Assembly: GCF_042453785.1 (NCBI RefSeq)
Contig: NC_091673.1
Location: 7,647,001 to 7,711,000, forward strand
Source of the DNA: Malus domestica
Taxonomy: Eukaryota > Streptophyta > Magnoliopsida > Rosales > Rosaceae
Reading direction: 5' to 3'
Length of the DNA stretch: 64,000 bases
Shown here: in pieces, positions 52,826 through 64,000 of the stretch
Layout of the letters: each line of letters starts with the position of its first letter
How positions within the stretch are numbered: position 1 is the stretch's first letter
The notes under the pieces: model-generated
Database searches by the model: none
What the model was told of the DNA's origin: nothing
The model's input: only the letters and a program-made list of their open reading frames with translations
Made by a program: the position numbers and the translations under genes

Positions 52826-55800
52826 ATGACGGAAATTCCGGGAAACGGCGAGAAAATGCCCAGACAGAAGCGGGAACGCAGCAGCCTCCTGGCCTTCGGC
52901 GGCGCCGCTGCTCTGCTCGCCCTCGCTGCTAACCTCGGAATCACCGCCTTCAACGCTCACATGAAGAACAGAAGGAAGAAAGGTAAGGCTTCTTCTTCGT
53001 TACTCATTGATTTTCTTTTCACTTTCCTGACAGCCGAACAGTCTTATTCGCACGCTTTAGCTATTCTGCCTGTGATTTTCGTTTTCCATACAACCAAACA
53101 GTCTTTTCGTTTACTCTCTCCCTCTCTCTCACTTTGTGCTTTTGTGAGTTCTTGCAGATCTTCAGGGCTCTAAGGTTCGGGTTAATATATCGGCGTCCGA
53201 AATTTTGAAATTGGCGGACCGAATCATTTCCAAGTCGAAAGAGGTCCACGATGCGGTTGCTTCGGTTCCACTCGATAAGGTTGTAAGCAATTCACGCAGT
53301 TCAGTATGAAATTCTAGCTCAGTAGCTTTCGCATTTGAATTTAATTTATGTCGCTAGTATGGTTTGGAAAGCTCGTTTAAGTCATGCATTTCTGAAATTC
53401 GATTTAGAAATTAGTTTAATTTGCATGAATTTATATTTTTCATGGAGAAGCCATCATTTCAGTGAGTAATTAAGTTGATTTTTCTTTTAATTTATGAATT
53501 TGAGCTGATTTTATTACCGGTTTGCGTCAGTTCCACTAGATACGGTTAATTGGTTGTAAGCAATTCACAAAATTTAGTATGAAATCCAGCTCAGTAGCTC
53601 TTGCATTTGAATTTATGCAACTAATCTGGCTTGGAAAGCTCTACGTTTCTCAAATTCGATTCAGGGAATACTATCGCTTGTAACAATATTGATTTTAGCG
53701 AACAAACAGAATTTAAGTGACTATTTTAATTTTTAAACTGCTTTGTTTTTTGTTTGATGAGTATGAGTCAATCTTAATACCGGCTGTTTTGTACAGGTTA
53801 CATTTATGAATGTTATTTCACCTCTAGCAGAACTAGAGGCGCAACAATTTCCACTAGTCCAGTCTTGTGTGTTTCCTAAGATGGTTTCCACTTCTGATGA
53901 TGTTCACAAAGCGAGTGCCGAAGCAGAGCGGAGAATAGATGCTCATGTTCTGACTTGCAGGTATGATTCATTAATGGATGATGGTCCCTAATTCTGAAAG
54001 TATATTGAACTTTTATAGTGTTTTGTGTGGTTATATATTTGATATATCTCATGTGCAACAACATTGAATTGAACTAGAAAGTTATGTAGAAGATTTTAAA
54101 GACTAGCGGAAATAAATAATACATCTTTCTGTATATTGCGAACTGAACAGCAAGCGTGAAGATGTATACCGTGTCGTCAAAGCTTTTGCTGCAAGAGGGG
54201 AGTGGGTGAATGCTGAAGCAAAGCACTATACTCAGGCCTTGGTAAGGAGTAAGAACGTTTTGTAGAGTTTATTTTATTTTATATTATGGTTTTTTTTTTA
54301 TTCTCTGTCTATTATGCTTACTTTAAAATAATATGTTGTTCTGATAATTTTGCTTGAGGCTCTCTTTTTCTTTTTGCTGGATGTTGATTCCTTTCCAATC
54401 AGTGACAGATGAGAGACTTTGAACGCAATGGGTTGAATCTTACTTTAACTAAGACAGAGGAAATGCAACGCGTGAGAGTCCAAATCGATGAGCTAAGTTT
54501 GCGGTATGTTCAAAATTTAAATGATGACAGTACTTTCCTTCACTTCACTGAGGCTGAGTTGGCTGGGTTACCACCAGAGTTTCTTAAGGTGTAGTAATTT
54601 TTTTTCCCTCAATTTTTTATTTTTGTGCAAACTTACCTTCATGGAGGCCACTGTGTGCAAGTTTACTTACCCTGACAGAATCAACGGTTAAAGCTCTTTC
54701 CATAGTCTTGACTGACTCGTCATTTATTGCCAACTTGTGAAAAATATCTTTTGCGTAGCTATTTTTATAATTTATTCACATAAATACAGAACAATCATTT
54801 TAAGTAAAATGTAAATAAGCTTGTTACTATGTACATTGTCTCTTAATAAATCTCTAAACATGTTTCATTTATACAACAACAACAACAACAACAAAGCCTT
54901 TTCCCACTAAGTGGGGTCGGCTAAAACATGTTTCATTTATAAAATAAAAAAAAATTCCATGTGCAGAGTTTAGGCAAAGTTACAGATGGTAAATTCAAGG
55001 TGACTCTGAAAAGTCATCACGTGGCAGCAGTACTTGAACTTTGTCAGGTATGATCTGCTGAGTTCATATTTAAGGAAAATGTGTATTTCTGGACTTTGCG
55101 CCAAGTTCCAACACCAGAAAAAATTTGTCAACATTGACATTTAGTTTCTTGTGTTGTTTAATGATTTCAGAATCTTTATTAATGTCATTGACAAATTCAT
55201 TTTGAGCATTTGTAAAGGTTGGAACAACAAGGAGGAAAGTTGCAGTGGCATATGGAAAGAGGGGTGGAGAAGTCAATCTTTCTATCTTAGAAGATTTGGT
55301 AAAAGATTTTTTTTCTTCTCCTGCTTATTTTACTTCCAACTAGATAATCAATCTTTAAATCAATTTCGGTCTTGTAGATCTACAAAAATTGAATTAAACA
55401 GCTAGCCTTTAGTTTAACTCCAATTTTTAAATGCTTTTTAGAAGTTCAATTTTCCTGGTCAGACATTTTTCTATAGGTTTTGCTTAGGTGACTAAAATCT
55501 GTCATTATTCTTTTTGTTCCTTATCCTTAAAGAAATTTATTTTATTGACATTAATTTTCTATGTAGCATTGATTTTCTGTCTCCTTACATATCTCACTAT
55601 GATTATGTTGTGAATTATGATGAAGACAATTGTGTCTGATATTTTGCTTGTTTAGGTCCAACTGCGCCATAAATTTGCTCGGTTACTTGGCTATGCAAGT
55701 TATGCAGACTATGCAGTTGGTCTTAGAATGGCAAAAGCACCCTCAAAGGTTTGTTTGACATTACATTTTTCTTAAGATATTCATGGTTCAACTGTTTTTC

Positions 55801-58800
55801 TGTTCTATGTCTATTTGGTTGGATTATTTTTGAGGTAGTGTGATAACAGTGGAAAATTTGATGGCCTGATGGATAAGAGATTAACTGACTAACCTTCAAC
55901 ATTTATGTCCATTTGTTCTTTTATAGGGACCATCTTTCACTCCATTTGCTTGCAATTATTTCTTGTAGCTCATATTTGTGGGTGTGACTATTCAGGTTTT
56001 TGAGTTCTTAGAGGACATATCCAATAGTTTGACCGACCCGGCTACCACGGAGCTTTCCATGTTGAAAGATTTGAAGGTTAGAATATCTTTTGCATTTCCC
56101 AGTGGTTTGGTTTATATCATGGCTGATTGTGTTGTGTTTTATGTTGTATCAGAGAAAAGAGGAAGGAGACCATCCGTTTGGAATTGAGGATCTGCTATAT
56201 TATGTCAAGAAGGCTGAAGCACAGCAGTTTAACATGGACATTGGAGCTCTGAAACAATACTTTCCAGTAAATTTGGTTCTATCTGGGGTCTTCAAGATAG
56301 TGCAAGACCTTTTTGGTAATTCTTCATGATACTTTAATATATCCCATAAACTTATTCTTTTCATGAAAGATAATAGTGATAGTTGAAATTCAATTTTTCT
56401 TGTGTAGGTTTAAGATTTGAAGAACTTAAAGATTCTGAGGTTTGGCATTCTGATGTTTCCGTTTACTCAGTCTATGACTTAAGTTCTGGTGAACTTTTGG
56501 GTCATTTCTACCTCGATATGTACACAAGGTTGAAGGAGTGCTTCCTTCAAAATTTTAGCTCTTTCTCTATTTATTTATTTGAGTTGCTAACAAATGGTTT
56601 ATGTTGTCTGTGAACAGGGAAAGAAAATATAATCATACCTGTGTGGTGGCTCTTCAAAATGGTGCATCATCAACGAATGGATCACGTCAGGTTGTGTTTC
56701 CAGTTTGTAATCATAAATATTATCCGCGTAATATAAGCCTTGTTGTCAAAAGGAAATTGATATTCAATAGCTGTAGTAAAAGAAATATTGCTTTTGGTGA
56801 GTGATCTCCTCTCCTTGAGATAGATTTGAAACCTTCTTTTGATCATGGCTTTTTTCTTACAAGAACATTTTTGTGTGTAAAGCTCCAATTTTCTTCTCAT
56901 TTGTACGTGATGCACTGCTTCTCATTGTGATTGAGTGAAAATGACTATAACTATTAGTAGTTCAGATATTTAATTGTCATATTAATGTAGCGAATCATGT
57001 TAACTGAAATTTTTAAAAGCCATTGATCTGTGCTATTAACTTACATCTTTTTTTTTGTTGGTAACTAGATTCCAGTGGCGTTACTCTTATCTCAATTCCA
57101 AAAGGATGCTAGTGGTCAACCTGCATTACTGAGATTCTCCGAAGTTGTGAATCTTTTCCATGAGTTTGGCCATGTGGTATGTTGTCTTCTATCATTCACA
57201 TAATTTCTCAGTAATAATCAGAACTTGCAATCTCCTTTGCTACATGTTATTTGTTTTTAGAAACTCTTCTCTGGTAAGCATAAAGCATTGCAATTTAAAA
57301 TGCTGCACCCTCGTTACCCACCTTCATCCTTTACTGGTCCCATCTTTACTAACTCATAAATGGTTAATAAGTCTTTGACAGCCTTCAAAGGACTTTAAAT
57401 AGGTCAGGAAATGCACATGTAGGGTGATGACATAGGAAAGATGGCTACTTGTGAATGGTATGAAGTGCATTACTGACAGAGAAGTTCCTCACTATCTAGT
57501 TTCTGCCTTGTTAAGATGCAGAGATTAAGGCCTTTGGCAGTGCGTTCAACAATGTTGCTCTACGAGTAGGAACTTTGCTGAAATAGGGACTTTGAGTGCA
57601 AAGGCTTTGCTCTTACGAGAAATGCCTGGTGGTAAAGTCCACCTACTTCCAAGGATCCACTCTAACTTAAGCCTGGGTGGTGTCCCTTAACTGCCACTAG
57701 CTTGCAACCTGCATACTTGTGAAGATCTAATAGTCAAATAGAATATGAATAAGTTATCGGGTCTCCTAGATGTTTTGAGAACAAAATTAGCTTTATTGAA
57801 TGATGTCTCAATGATGGCATACTGGAACTTACTTTAAGTTATTTAAGTTTGAAATGATGAATCTCGAAAAGATGTTTAATTGATTGAAAAGAACCCCTGC
57901 TATAGTTAATTGATTGTAGAAAATAGAAATCGATTCAGCCTGGAACATCATTCTTCTGAGTTTGACTCCATTATCTGTAGTCCATAAATAACAGGTTCTT
58001 CTGTGAATTATAAACCTTCAGGTCCAACATATATGCAATCGTGCATCGTTTGCCAGATTTTCTGGGCTGGGTTTTGATCCAGATTTTGTAGAGGTTCCTG
58101 CTCTGGTGCTGGAGAACTGGTAATTAATGGATCATATTGTACCCTTTTCTAGGAATATGCATGGCCCAAATTAATGCTTCTTAATTGTGTAATTTTCAGG
58201 TGTTACGAAAGCTTCACTTTGAAGTTGATATCTGGTTTCCATCAGGTAACACATGTTTTATTAATATTTTTGTTTTAAATTAAAGTGGTAAATGCTTTGG
58301 AAATCAATGTGCTCTCTCCCCTTCCCAAAGGGAACCTCTCATGTTTTTTCAGCTATATTGAATGAGTTAAATTGCCTGATGTATCATATACCTTGAATTT
58401 ACATGTAGGATATAACAAAGCCTATCAACAACGAAATGTGCAAATCCATTAAAAGATGGAGATATTCCTTTTCTGCGCTTAAAATGAAGCAAGAAATTCT
58501 CTATTGTAAGTACTCTAACTATAGAAGCTGCACCTCATTAATTATTCAAAGAATCGTTTTTTAGGTTGTGTTTGTTTCTTAGATAAAAAAAATTGTTAGA
58601 CAGCTTTTGTCCTTGGAAAGCATTTGCTGGTAGAACCTTTTGTATTTTTATTGGTTTGGTGTTGATTTAGATCTTTCGAAAAAGTTTGTACAAAGAAATC
58701 CTGAAATGTCGAATTATCGTTTGTTTTTGGTGAAGCAGATATTTCAATTTTTAATGTAAACTTTGATTTGGATCTCTCGAAAAAGTTTGTACAAAGAAAT

Positions 58801-59665
58801 CCTGAAATGTTGAATTATCGTTTGTTTTTGGTGAAGCAGATATTTCAATTTTTAATGTAAACTTAAAAGTCGTTATATTTTCAGGTCTTTTTGATCAAAT
58901 TATACATTCTACTGAAAATGTTGACATGGTTGAGTTGTTCAAGCATCTTCATCCAAGGGTATGTAGTTGTTTCCAGTAATTTCTTTGTGAAGTTGCATTT
59001 CAGGGTATTATTGACTCTGTTTCATCAGATCATGTTAGGGTTGCCAATGTTAGAAGATGTCAATCCAGCTTCACGTTTTCCATCCAGCGCCATTGGTCAC
59101 GAAGCTGCTTGTTACAGCCGTATTTGGAGTGAGGTTTGTCACCCATCCATTATTGAAAATAGTAAAGCAACATATCCTTGTTACATCGTTTCCCAAGTTT
59201 GCAATAACAATTGCCAATTGTGGTTGTATTGCCCGATTCAATGGTTACGTTTGAAGAATTTCATCCTTATCATCCGTGATTCTCCAACAACCAGCGCTGA
59301 TGCCTCAAATGTTTCTTGTAGGTTTTTGCGGCTGATATATTTGCTTCAAAGTTTCATGAGAGTTATCTGAACCAGTATGTTGGCATGCAGTTCAGAAACA
59401 AGGTAAAGAAGTTGCTCGATAGAGAGAGAAGTGTTGCCAATTTTGATTTAATTTCTCCATCTCCTCATACTCGTTAATCTCCCTCAAAATCTCTTAATTA
59501 AGATCGAAGTAGTCTAATCCCGTTTGGTTTATTTCGTTATTATTGTCCTTGTAGGTACTGGCCCCAGGAGGGTCAAGGGAACCCATTGAACTGTTAACTG
59601 GCTTTCTTGGGAGAGAACCATCAATTCAAGCTTTTATCGACAGCAAATCACAATACCGATTGTGA
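52826..59665 (+). CDS. TOP: Thimet-type oligopeptidase, M3 zinc metallopeptidase
   Basis: M3 enzymes cleave short peptides. Twenty exons are inferred: 52826-52982, 53158-53279, 53797-53960, 54151-54241, 54409-54588, 54967-55047, 55218-55298, 55656-55748, 55996-56076, 56153-56315, 56408-56528, 56618-56690, 57069-57176, 58022-58119, 58200-58245, 58409-58505, 58885-58958, 59029-59133, 59322-59402, 59555-59665. They total 2127 nt (708 residues), matching the plant family. The zinc site is H500-E501-x-x-H504 (FHEFGHV), with third ligand E529 in DFVEVPALVLENW. Residues 20-43 (SLLAFGGAAALLALAANLGI) form a possible membrane anchor. The SQ of the usual EVPSQ motif is replaced by AL. The ATG at 52826 is the first ATG in frame. 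Confidence 0.94.
54874..54923 (+). mobile_element. 50-bp retroposed fragment with 18-bp target duplication
   Basis: The insertion consists of a CAA repeat followed by AAGCCTTTTCCCACTAAGTG and GGGTCGGCTA, a sequence widely seen at one end of plant retroposons (SINE or RTE-type LINE). The perfect 18-bp direct repeat AAACATGTTTCATTTATA flanks it at 54856-54873 and 54924-54941. It lies in intron 5 of the M3 peptidase gene, 25 bp before exon 6. Confidence 0.82.
58662..58862. repeat. 101-bp tandem duplication in intron 16 of the peptidase gene
   Basis: 58662-58762 and 58763-58862 are two head-to-tail copies, each with AAAAAGTTTGTACAAAGAAA and GGTGAAGCAGATATTTCAAT. They differ at only three to four positions, so the duplication is recent. 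The second copy ends about 20 bp before the acceptor at 58884. Confidence 0.9.
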
Positions 59666-60035
59666 ATGCAGACGGAACTTTGCCTACCCTATTCTCCGAT
59701 AAGGCAAGATCATCTTGCGGTTTTGGTTTCCGGTAACATTATTCAGTATCACCTCTTGTGTTTTTCGTCAATCTTCGCAGCGTTTGCAGCGGCAACGAGT
59801 TTTTCTGTTGAGGTTAGGGCTAGACTTGCGGTTGTAGGTTGCTTAAGTTTAGAGCATTGCAATTTTGGTCGCTCCAGAAAAGCCAGCAACTGTCGTTCTT
59901 GTAATTATTCGTCTCTCTTTAATATGGAAGACTTGTTACTTAAGCCACGACCCCTTCCTGTTCATAACTAAAAACTTATTTGCATTCTATTGCATTCAAA
60001 TTAATCAATAATTTAGTATTTAGTATTTTAAAATG

Positions 60036-60564
60036 TGTTGATACACAAAATCAGTGAAGACTTTGGAACAACGTAAAGTGTCAAGTTTGTGACATTCGTT
60101 CGGTTGCTCCGGTCACTTAGTGATGATGATGTGTAAAGAGGTAGAGATAGAGAAGCAAACACATAATGTACGTGGTTCGTCCCAAGTCCGACTACTTTCA
60201 CGGAGCAGAAGAGTTCTCATTAATAGTGAAAGGTTTACACAAATACATAGGTTTAAACATAATTATCATTAGTGGGTTTTAATGACTAGTTTAAGTACAA
60301 TAATGACATTAGAGATTCATTGTAGGAGAATGATCTTTTTTTATAGTTAAGCAGAGTCTTTAGCTTTTGTCCGCGGTCGATGTGAGACTCGATGAGTTTT
60401 ATTATGATGTTGACATGTGTCGCTCTATGATTGGCCTTCTGGTTGGAGGGAAACTCTTGTGCTTCAGTAGCGGTGCTTCAACATGAACCCCTCAGTGGAT
60501 TCTTGAAGGTATGATGTTGACTGGTGTTTAGTAGTTTCGAGATTGATAAAGTATGGTACAAACA
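60036..60564 (-). mobile_element. Solo LTR of Tat type with target duplication AAATG
   Basis: The 529-bp sequence TGTTGATACACAAAATC...GGTACAAACA is flanked by AAATG at 60031-60035 and 60565-60569. It aligns over its length with the minus-oriented 5' LTR at 14435-14951, so it is oriented likewise. No internal element sequence is present, so it is a recombinational solo LTR. It lies about 370 bp past the peptidase stop codon. Confidence 0.9.
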
Positions 60565-60569
60565 AAATG

Positions 60570-61864
60570 AAAAAATTATGGGCATTATTAGAATTTAATC
60601 ACAACTTGCCATGTCTGACTATCCAGAAGAACACCTCGTGCTTGACGGTTGACTTGGTGTAGCACTGTGAGTTGAAGATTGAATATTTCCTCCTACTCCC
60701 GGTCTAGGTGTCAGAACACGGGAAAAATGCTGTATGTCATTATACAAGTAAAGAAAAACTTGAAAAAAAATAATAATTTGTATAACAACATATGACTACC
60801 TTACATTTCGGCACATTGAAAAATTACTTTCCTTTACTTATACATATGTCATACCGTTTCGTATTCTTGACACGTTTGAAAAAACTCTTTCCGCCACTCT
60901 TTTTCTCTCTCTTGAGATAGGTGAAGTATAACTATGTGACAATTATTTCTTGTTACTTTTTTCTTTTTCATTATAAAGAATTCTATGGTGTTGGGGAGAC
61001 TAGTTCATCATGAAGTTGGACTTTGGACGGCTAAGAGTGGCTCGTTCTGACCCGCACAGCGAAATTAGGAAGCAACATCTCATTCTTGGATTAGGTTTCT
61101 AAGGTTAAAACATATACCATCACTTAGTGCTACGATTTTATGCTATTTTTTTTTAACTTGTAAATGTTCGATTCTCATTAAAGATGAATTTGAATCACAT
61201 TTTTATTAGCTTATTATGAGGTCAAGTCTATCATCTCTCCTTAGTTTATACACTATCAATTCTAAAAGAATCAAATCAACTACCACTTTTTATTATTATT
61301 TTTTATTTTTTTATAAGTACAATGATATATATAAAGGGAGAAGTAAAAAATGGTGAAACATTCATAATTCCAAAATTGTCATCTCCCATTAAATATACAA
61401 ATAAAATAGAAATTCACAGAAAAAAAAACCCACTCCTGTAGCTAACTTTATTTTTTTTAAATATATTACTTTATTTTTCTGTTTTTTGTTTTTTCAAATG
61501 AAAAATCAAAAGAGTCAATTGCCACATGAGTACTTGTGTGGCAAGATGGCTAGTTTTAAATTAAGATAAATCTAATTTGATATCGAATTTGATAGACATG
61601 AAATTTAAATCTAAAATCTTTTATTTATAAGTGAAGAAAAATACTATCAGATCAATAAATGATTTGATTTCTGGTATCACTTATTAGATTATGTACTTTT
61701 AAAAAAAACGACCCAAAACAATATCCTAATTTCAGAAGAAAAAAAAAGAAAGAAAGAAAAAGACCCGGTACGGTATGGAATGGGTGCGTACTAAATATGC
61801 GGGCCCGTGTATTTTGGTTTTGACTTGACTTTCCAAAGAAGCCCAGAAAGGAGTCGAAGAAAAG

Positions 61865-61897
<33 letters not shown>

Positions 61898-62706
61898 CAA
61901 AGGTGAATATAAACTGAATTAATCAAATCAGCAGTGGAAAAGTAATGATAAAACCTCAACAATTATTTATTTGATTTCTTCGGTCAACAAACTACAACGA
62001 GAATGAAGGTGGATAATAACGAAGGCCGAGTCCCTCCCTTGGTATACTCGTAAGTGTTGTCACCCAACCCTGAAATTCTTCGTTCTTCTCATCTGGGTAA
62101 TTGTTTATTCTTCCTGTTTGCATGTGCTTTTGCTTCTTTTTTTTTCCTTTAAATTTGTAGCTATTCAATTTGTTTTTTGAGCATTGGGAAATAATGTGGT
62201 GATTGCACACTCTGATTTTTGTGTTTTTCCTCTTTTGATTTGGATGAACAGGGCAGGGAGTTGGGATTCGTGAATTGAGTCTGGAAAATTTCTGTTGATT
62301 TTTTTTTTTAGTTTAGAGTGGATTTTGGCATCTGGGTTTTGGATTTTTAGCTGAAAGTTTGAATTTTTGTGGCGTGTTTTTGTTTTTCCTAACAAGGGCA
62401 GAAGGCTAAAGGGGAGTTTGTTTGTTGGGTGATTGAGATTGGGAAAATAAGGGCTTGGTGTGATCTTTTGTGTTAGATAAGCGGGTCGGGTTTTAGTTTT
62501 CGGATGAAAAGGGGGGTTCTTGGCCCCCTTTAGTGCATTGTTTTCAGAAATACAGGCATAGAATTAGCTTCTGGGTAGCCTAAGATTATAATTGTTCACG
62601 AAAGCTGTGTGATTCAGTCGGCCGGGAGTGGTTTTGCAAAAAGCTTTTGGAACCTTAGATACCGGTGTGCTTTGAGAGGGTGGAGTTTTGTTTGTTTGTA
62701 TGAACT
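60570..62706. other. Intergenic and 5' region of the PP2A subunit gene
   Basis: The left 1.2 kb is AT-rich without supported features. A (GA)n microsatellite occupies about 61867-61896. From roughly 61900 the sequence looks like promoter and 5' leader of the downstream gene, possibly with a leader intron, but no border can be fixed. Confidence 0.5.
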
Positions 62707-63909
62707 ATGTTGAGACAGATACTTAATAAGCTTCCCCGGAAGTCTTCTTCTAAGAAAGCTGAGAATCGTGATACATTGTATTCGAATGCTCCCACCAATT
62801 CAAGAAGCAGTGATTTGGGGACCAGTAAGTCTGGGAATTTGACTACATCTTTCCCACCAGGAAATTCTGTTCCAGACACGGTGAAAAGTTACAGCAACAA
62901 GAATGTGAGGGGTGCAAATTTGAAGCCGAATGGTTTCGTGCTCTCTTCTTCTTATGAAGCATTGCCTGGATTTAGAGATGTTCCAAATGCGGAGAAGCAA
63001 AGCTTATTTATTAAAAAGGTGAGTTTGTGCTGCGTTGTATTTGACTTTACCGACCCAACAAAGCACCTGAAAGAAAAGGAGATCAAGCGGCAGACACTAT
63101 TAGAGCTAGTGGATTATGTGACTAAAGCAAACGGTAAATTTTCAGAAGCTCTTATGCAAGAGCTTGTAAAAATGGTGTCTGCAAATTTGTTTAGGGTGTT
63201 TACCCCACAGCCTCGTGAGAATAAAGTTGCAGATGGCTTTGATTTGGAAGAGGAAGAACCTTCAATGGATCCTGCATGGCCTCATTTGCAAGTAGTGTAC
63301 GAGTTATTGTTAAGGTTTGTCGCATCACCTGAGACAGATGCAAAATTAGCTAAACGATATATTGATCACTCGTTCATTCTCAAGTTGCTGGATCTTTTTG
63401 ACTCTGAAGATCCTAGAGAAAGAGAGTATTTGAAAACAATACTGCACCGAGTTTATGGAAAATTTATGGTGCATCGCCCATTCATTAGGAAGGCCATCAA
63501 CAACATCTTTTATCGTTTCATCTTTGAGACTGAGAAGCATAATGGGATTTCTGAACTCCTAGAAATTTTGGGCAGTATTATAAATGGATTTGCTCTACCA
63601 CTGAAAGAAGAGCATAAATTGTTCCTCGTTCGGGCTCTAATTCCCCTGCATAAGCCAAAATGTTTAGCTATGTACCATCAACAGTTATCTTACTGCATTA
63701 CGCAGTTTGTAGAGAAAGATTGCAAGCTTGCTGATACTGTCATTAGGGGTTTACTGAAGTACTGGCCGATCACTAATAGTTCAAAGGAAGTATTGTTCCT
63801 AAGTGAGTTGGAAGAAGTGTTGGAAGCAACTCAGCCATCTGAATTCCAGCGGTGCATGGTTCCCCTCTTTCGCCAGATTGCTAATTGTTTGAACAGTTCT
63901 CACTTTCAG
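62707..63909 (+). CDS. PP2A regulatory subunit B' (B56), first coding exon, 3' partial
   Basis: B' subunits direct the trimeric protein phosphatase 2A to its substrates. The exon has 401 codons from ATG 62707 to the donor CACTTTCAG/GTAGCG, after which the gene leaves the window. The N-terminus [20 protein letters not shown] is typical of the plant gamma/eta/theta group and is followed by a Ser/Asn-rich linker. The B56 HEAT-like domain starts near residue 92 ([20 protein letters not shown]) and includes [80 protein letters not shown] and [20 protein letters not shown]. Roughly the last 90-100 residues are expected in the next exon. No disruption is visible. Confidence 0.95.
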
Positions 63910-64000
63910 GTAGCGGGTTCTTTCTCTGCTTTGAGTTTTTCCTATAAGCTGTTTAGTGCACCTTTTCTCTTTATAACTTCTTTAGTCTGCCACATGCATG
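63910..64000 (+). other. First coding-region intron of the PP2A B' gene (partial)
   Basis: Begins GTAGCGGG after exon 1 and is T-rich to the window end. The frame stays open by chance, but the conserved domain should continue from CLNSSHFQ with a VAERALFLW-like segment, which is not encoded here. Confidence 0.7.

Overview
The window is plant nuclear DNA from a dicot, most likely a rosid and probably a woody Rosaceae such as apple or pear. That assignment is an inference from the style of the transposable elements and of the proteins; nothing in the sequence names the species. It falls into two halves: a nested transposon block at 1-27.5 kb and a gene-rich half at 28-64 kb. All host genes have GT-AG (once GC-AG) introns and plant orthologues.

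Transposon block. Positions 1-4473 carry a decayed Ty3/gypsy pol of the Tat lineage (protease, RT, RNase H, a second archaic RNase H, integrase). It is followed by 6 kb of post-pol spacer packed with minisatellites, perfect palindromes and a duplicated minus-strand coiled-coil ORF. A second Tat-type element in opposite orientation enters from the right (LTR 14435-14951, primer-binding site, gag on the minus strand). It seems to lack pol, and its post-pol sequence (10080-10953) is an inverted copy of 4500-5040. A 1.9-kb solo LTR with target duplication GCCCC sits inside it. The minus element interrupts a CACTA (En/Spm) transposon, whose transposase (14952-17106) and second TNPA/PTTA-like gene (20717-23331) are both broken. 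The second gene's 3' side holds a complete non-autonomous LTR retrotransposon (23337-26981, target duplication AGTTT). This element carries fragments of at least three unrelated host genes: an ALDH3 aldehyde dehydrogenase, plastid glucose-6-phosphate isomerase and ribosomal protein L22e. It also has a tandem array of TATA-bearing LTR-like units. I regard it as the most novel object in the window.

Gene half, in order: MAD2 (+, spindle checkpoint); a Mutator-like foldback element; a GT-1/GT-4 trihelix transcription factor (-); a two-ORF transcription unit (+) with a 55-residue upstream ORF ending two bases before a YqaJ-type nuclease ORF; a 61-residue conserved-looking small protein (+); F-box protein SKIP14 (-) with a SINE in its intron; SRP72 (-); a thimet-type M3 metallopeptidase with 20 exons (+); a solo LTR of the same family as 14435-14951; and the first coding exon of a PP2A B' regulatory subunit (+) that runs off the window. 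These genes form no pathway. Their order appears to be ancient conserved microsynteny, since the Arabidopsis orthologues as I remember them lie in two or three small duplicated segments. Intergenic DNA holds several MITEs with recognisable target-site duplications.

Exon boundaries were inferred by eye from splice consensus, reading phase and family knowledge. No alignment or database search was run.
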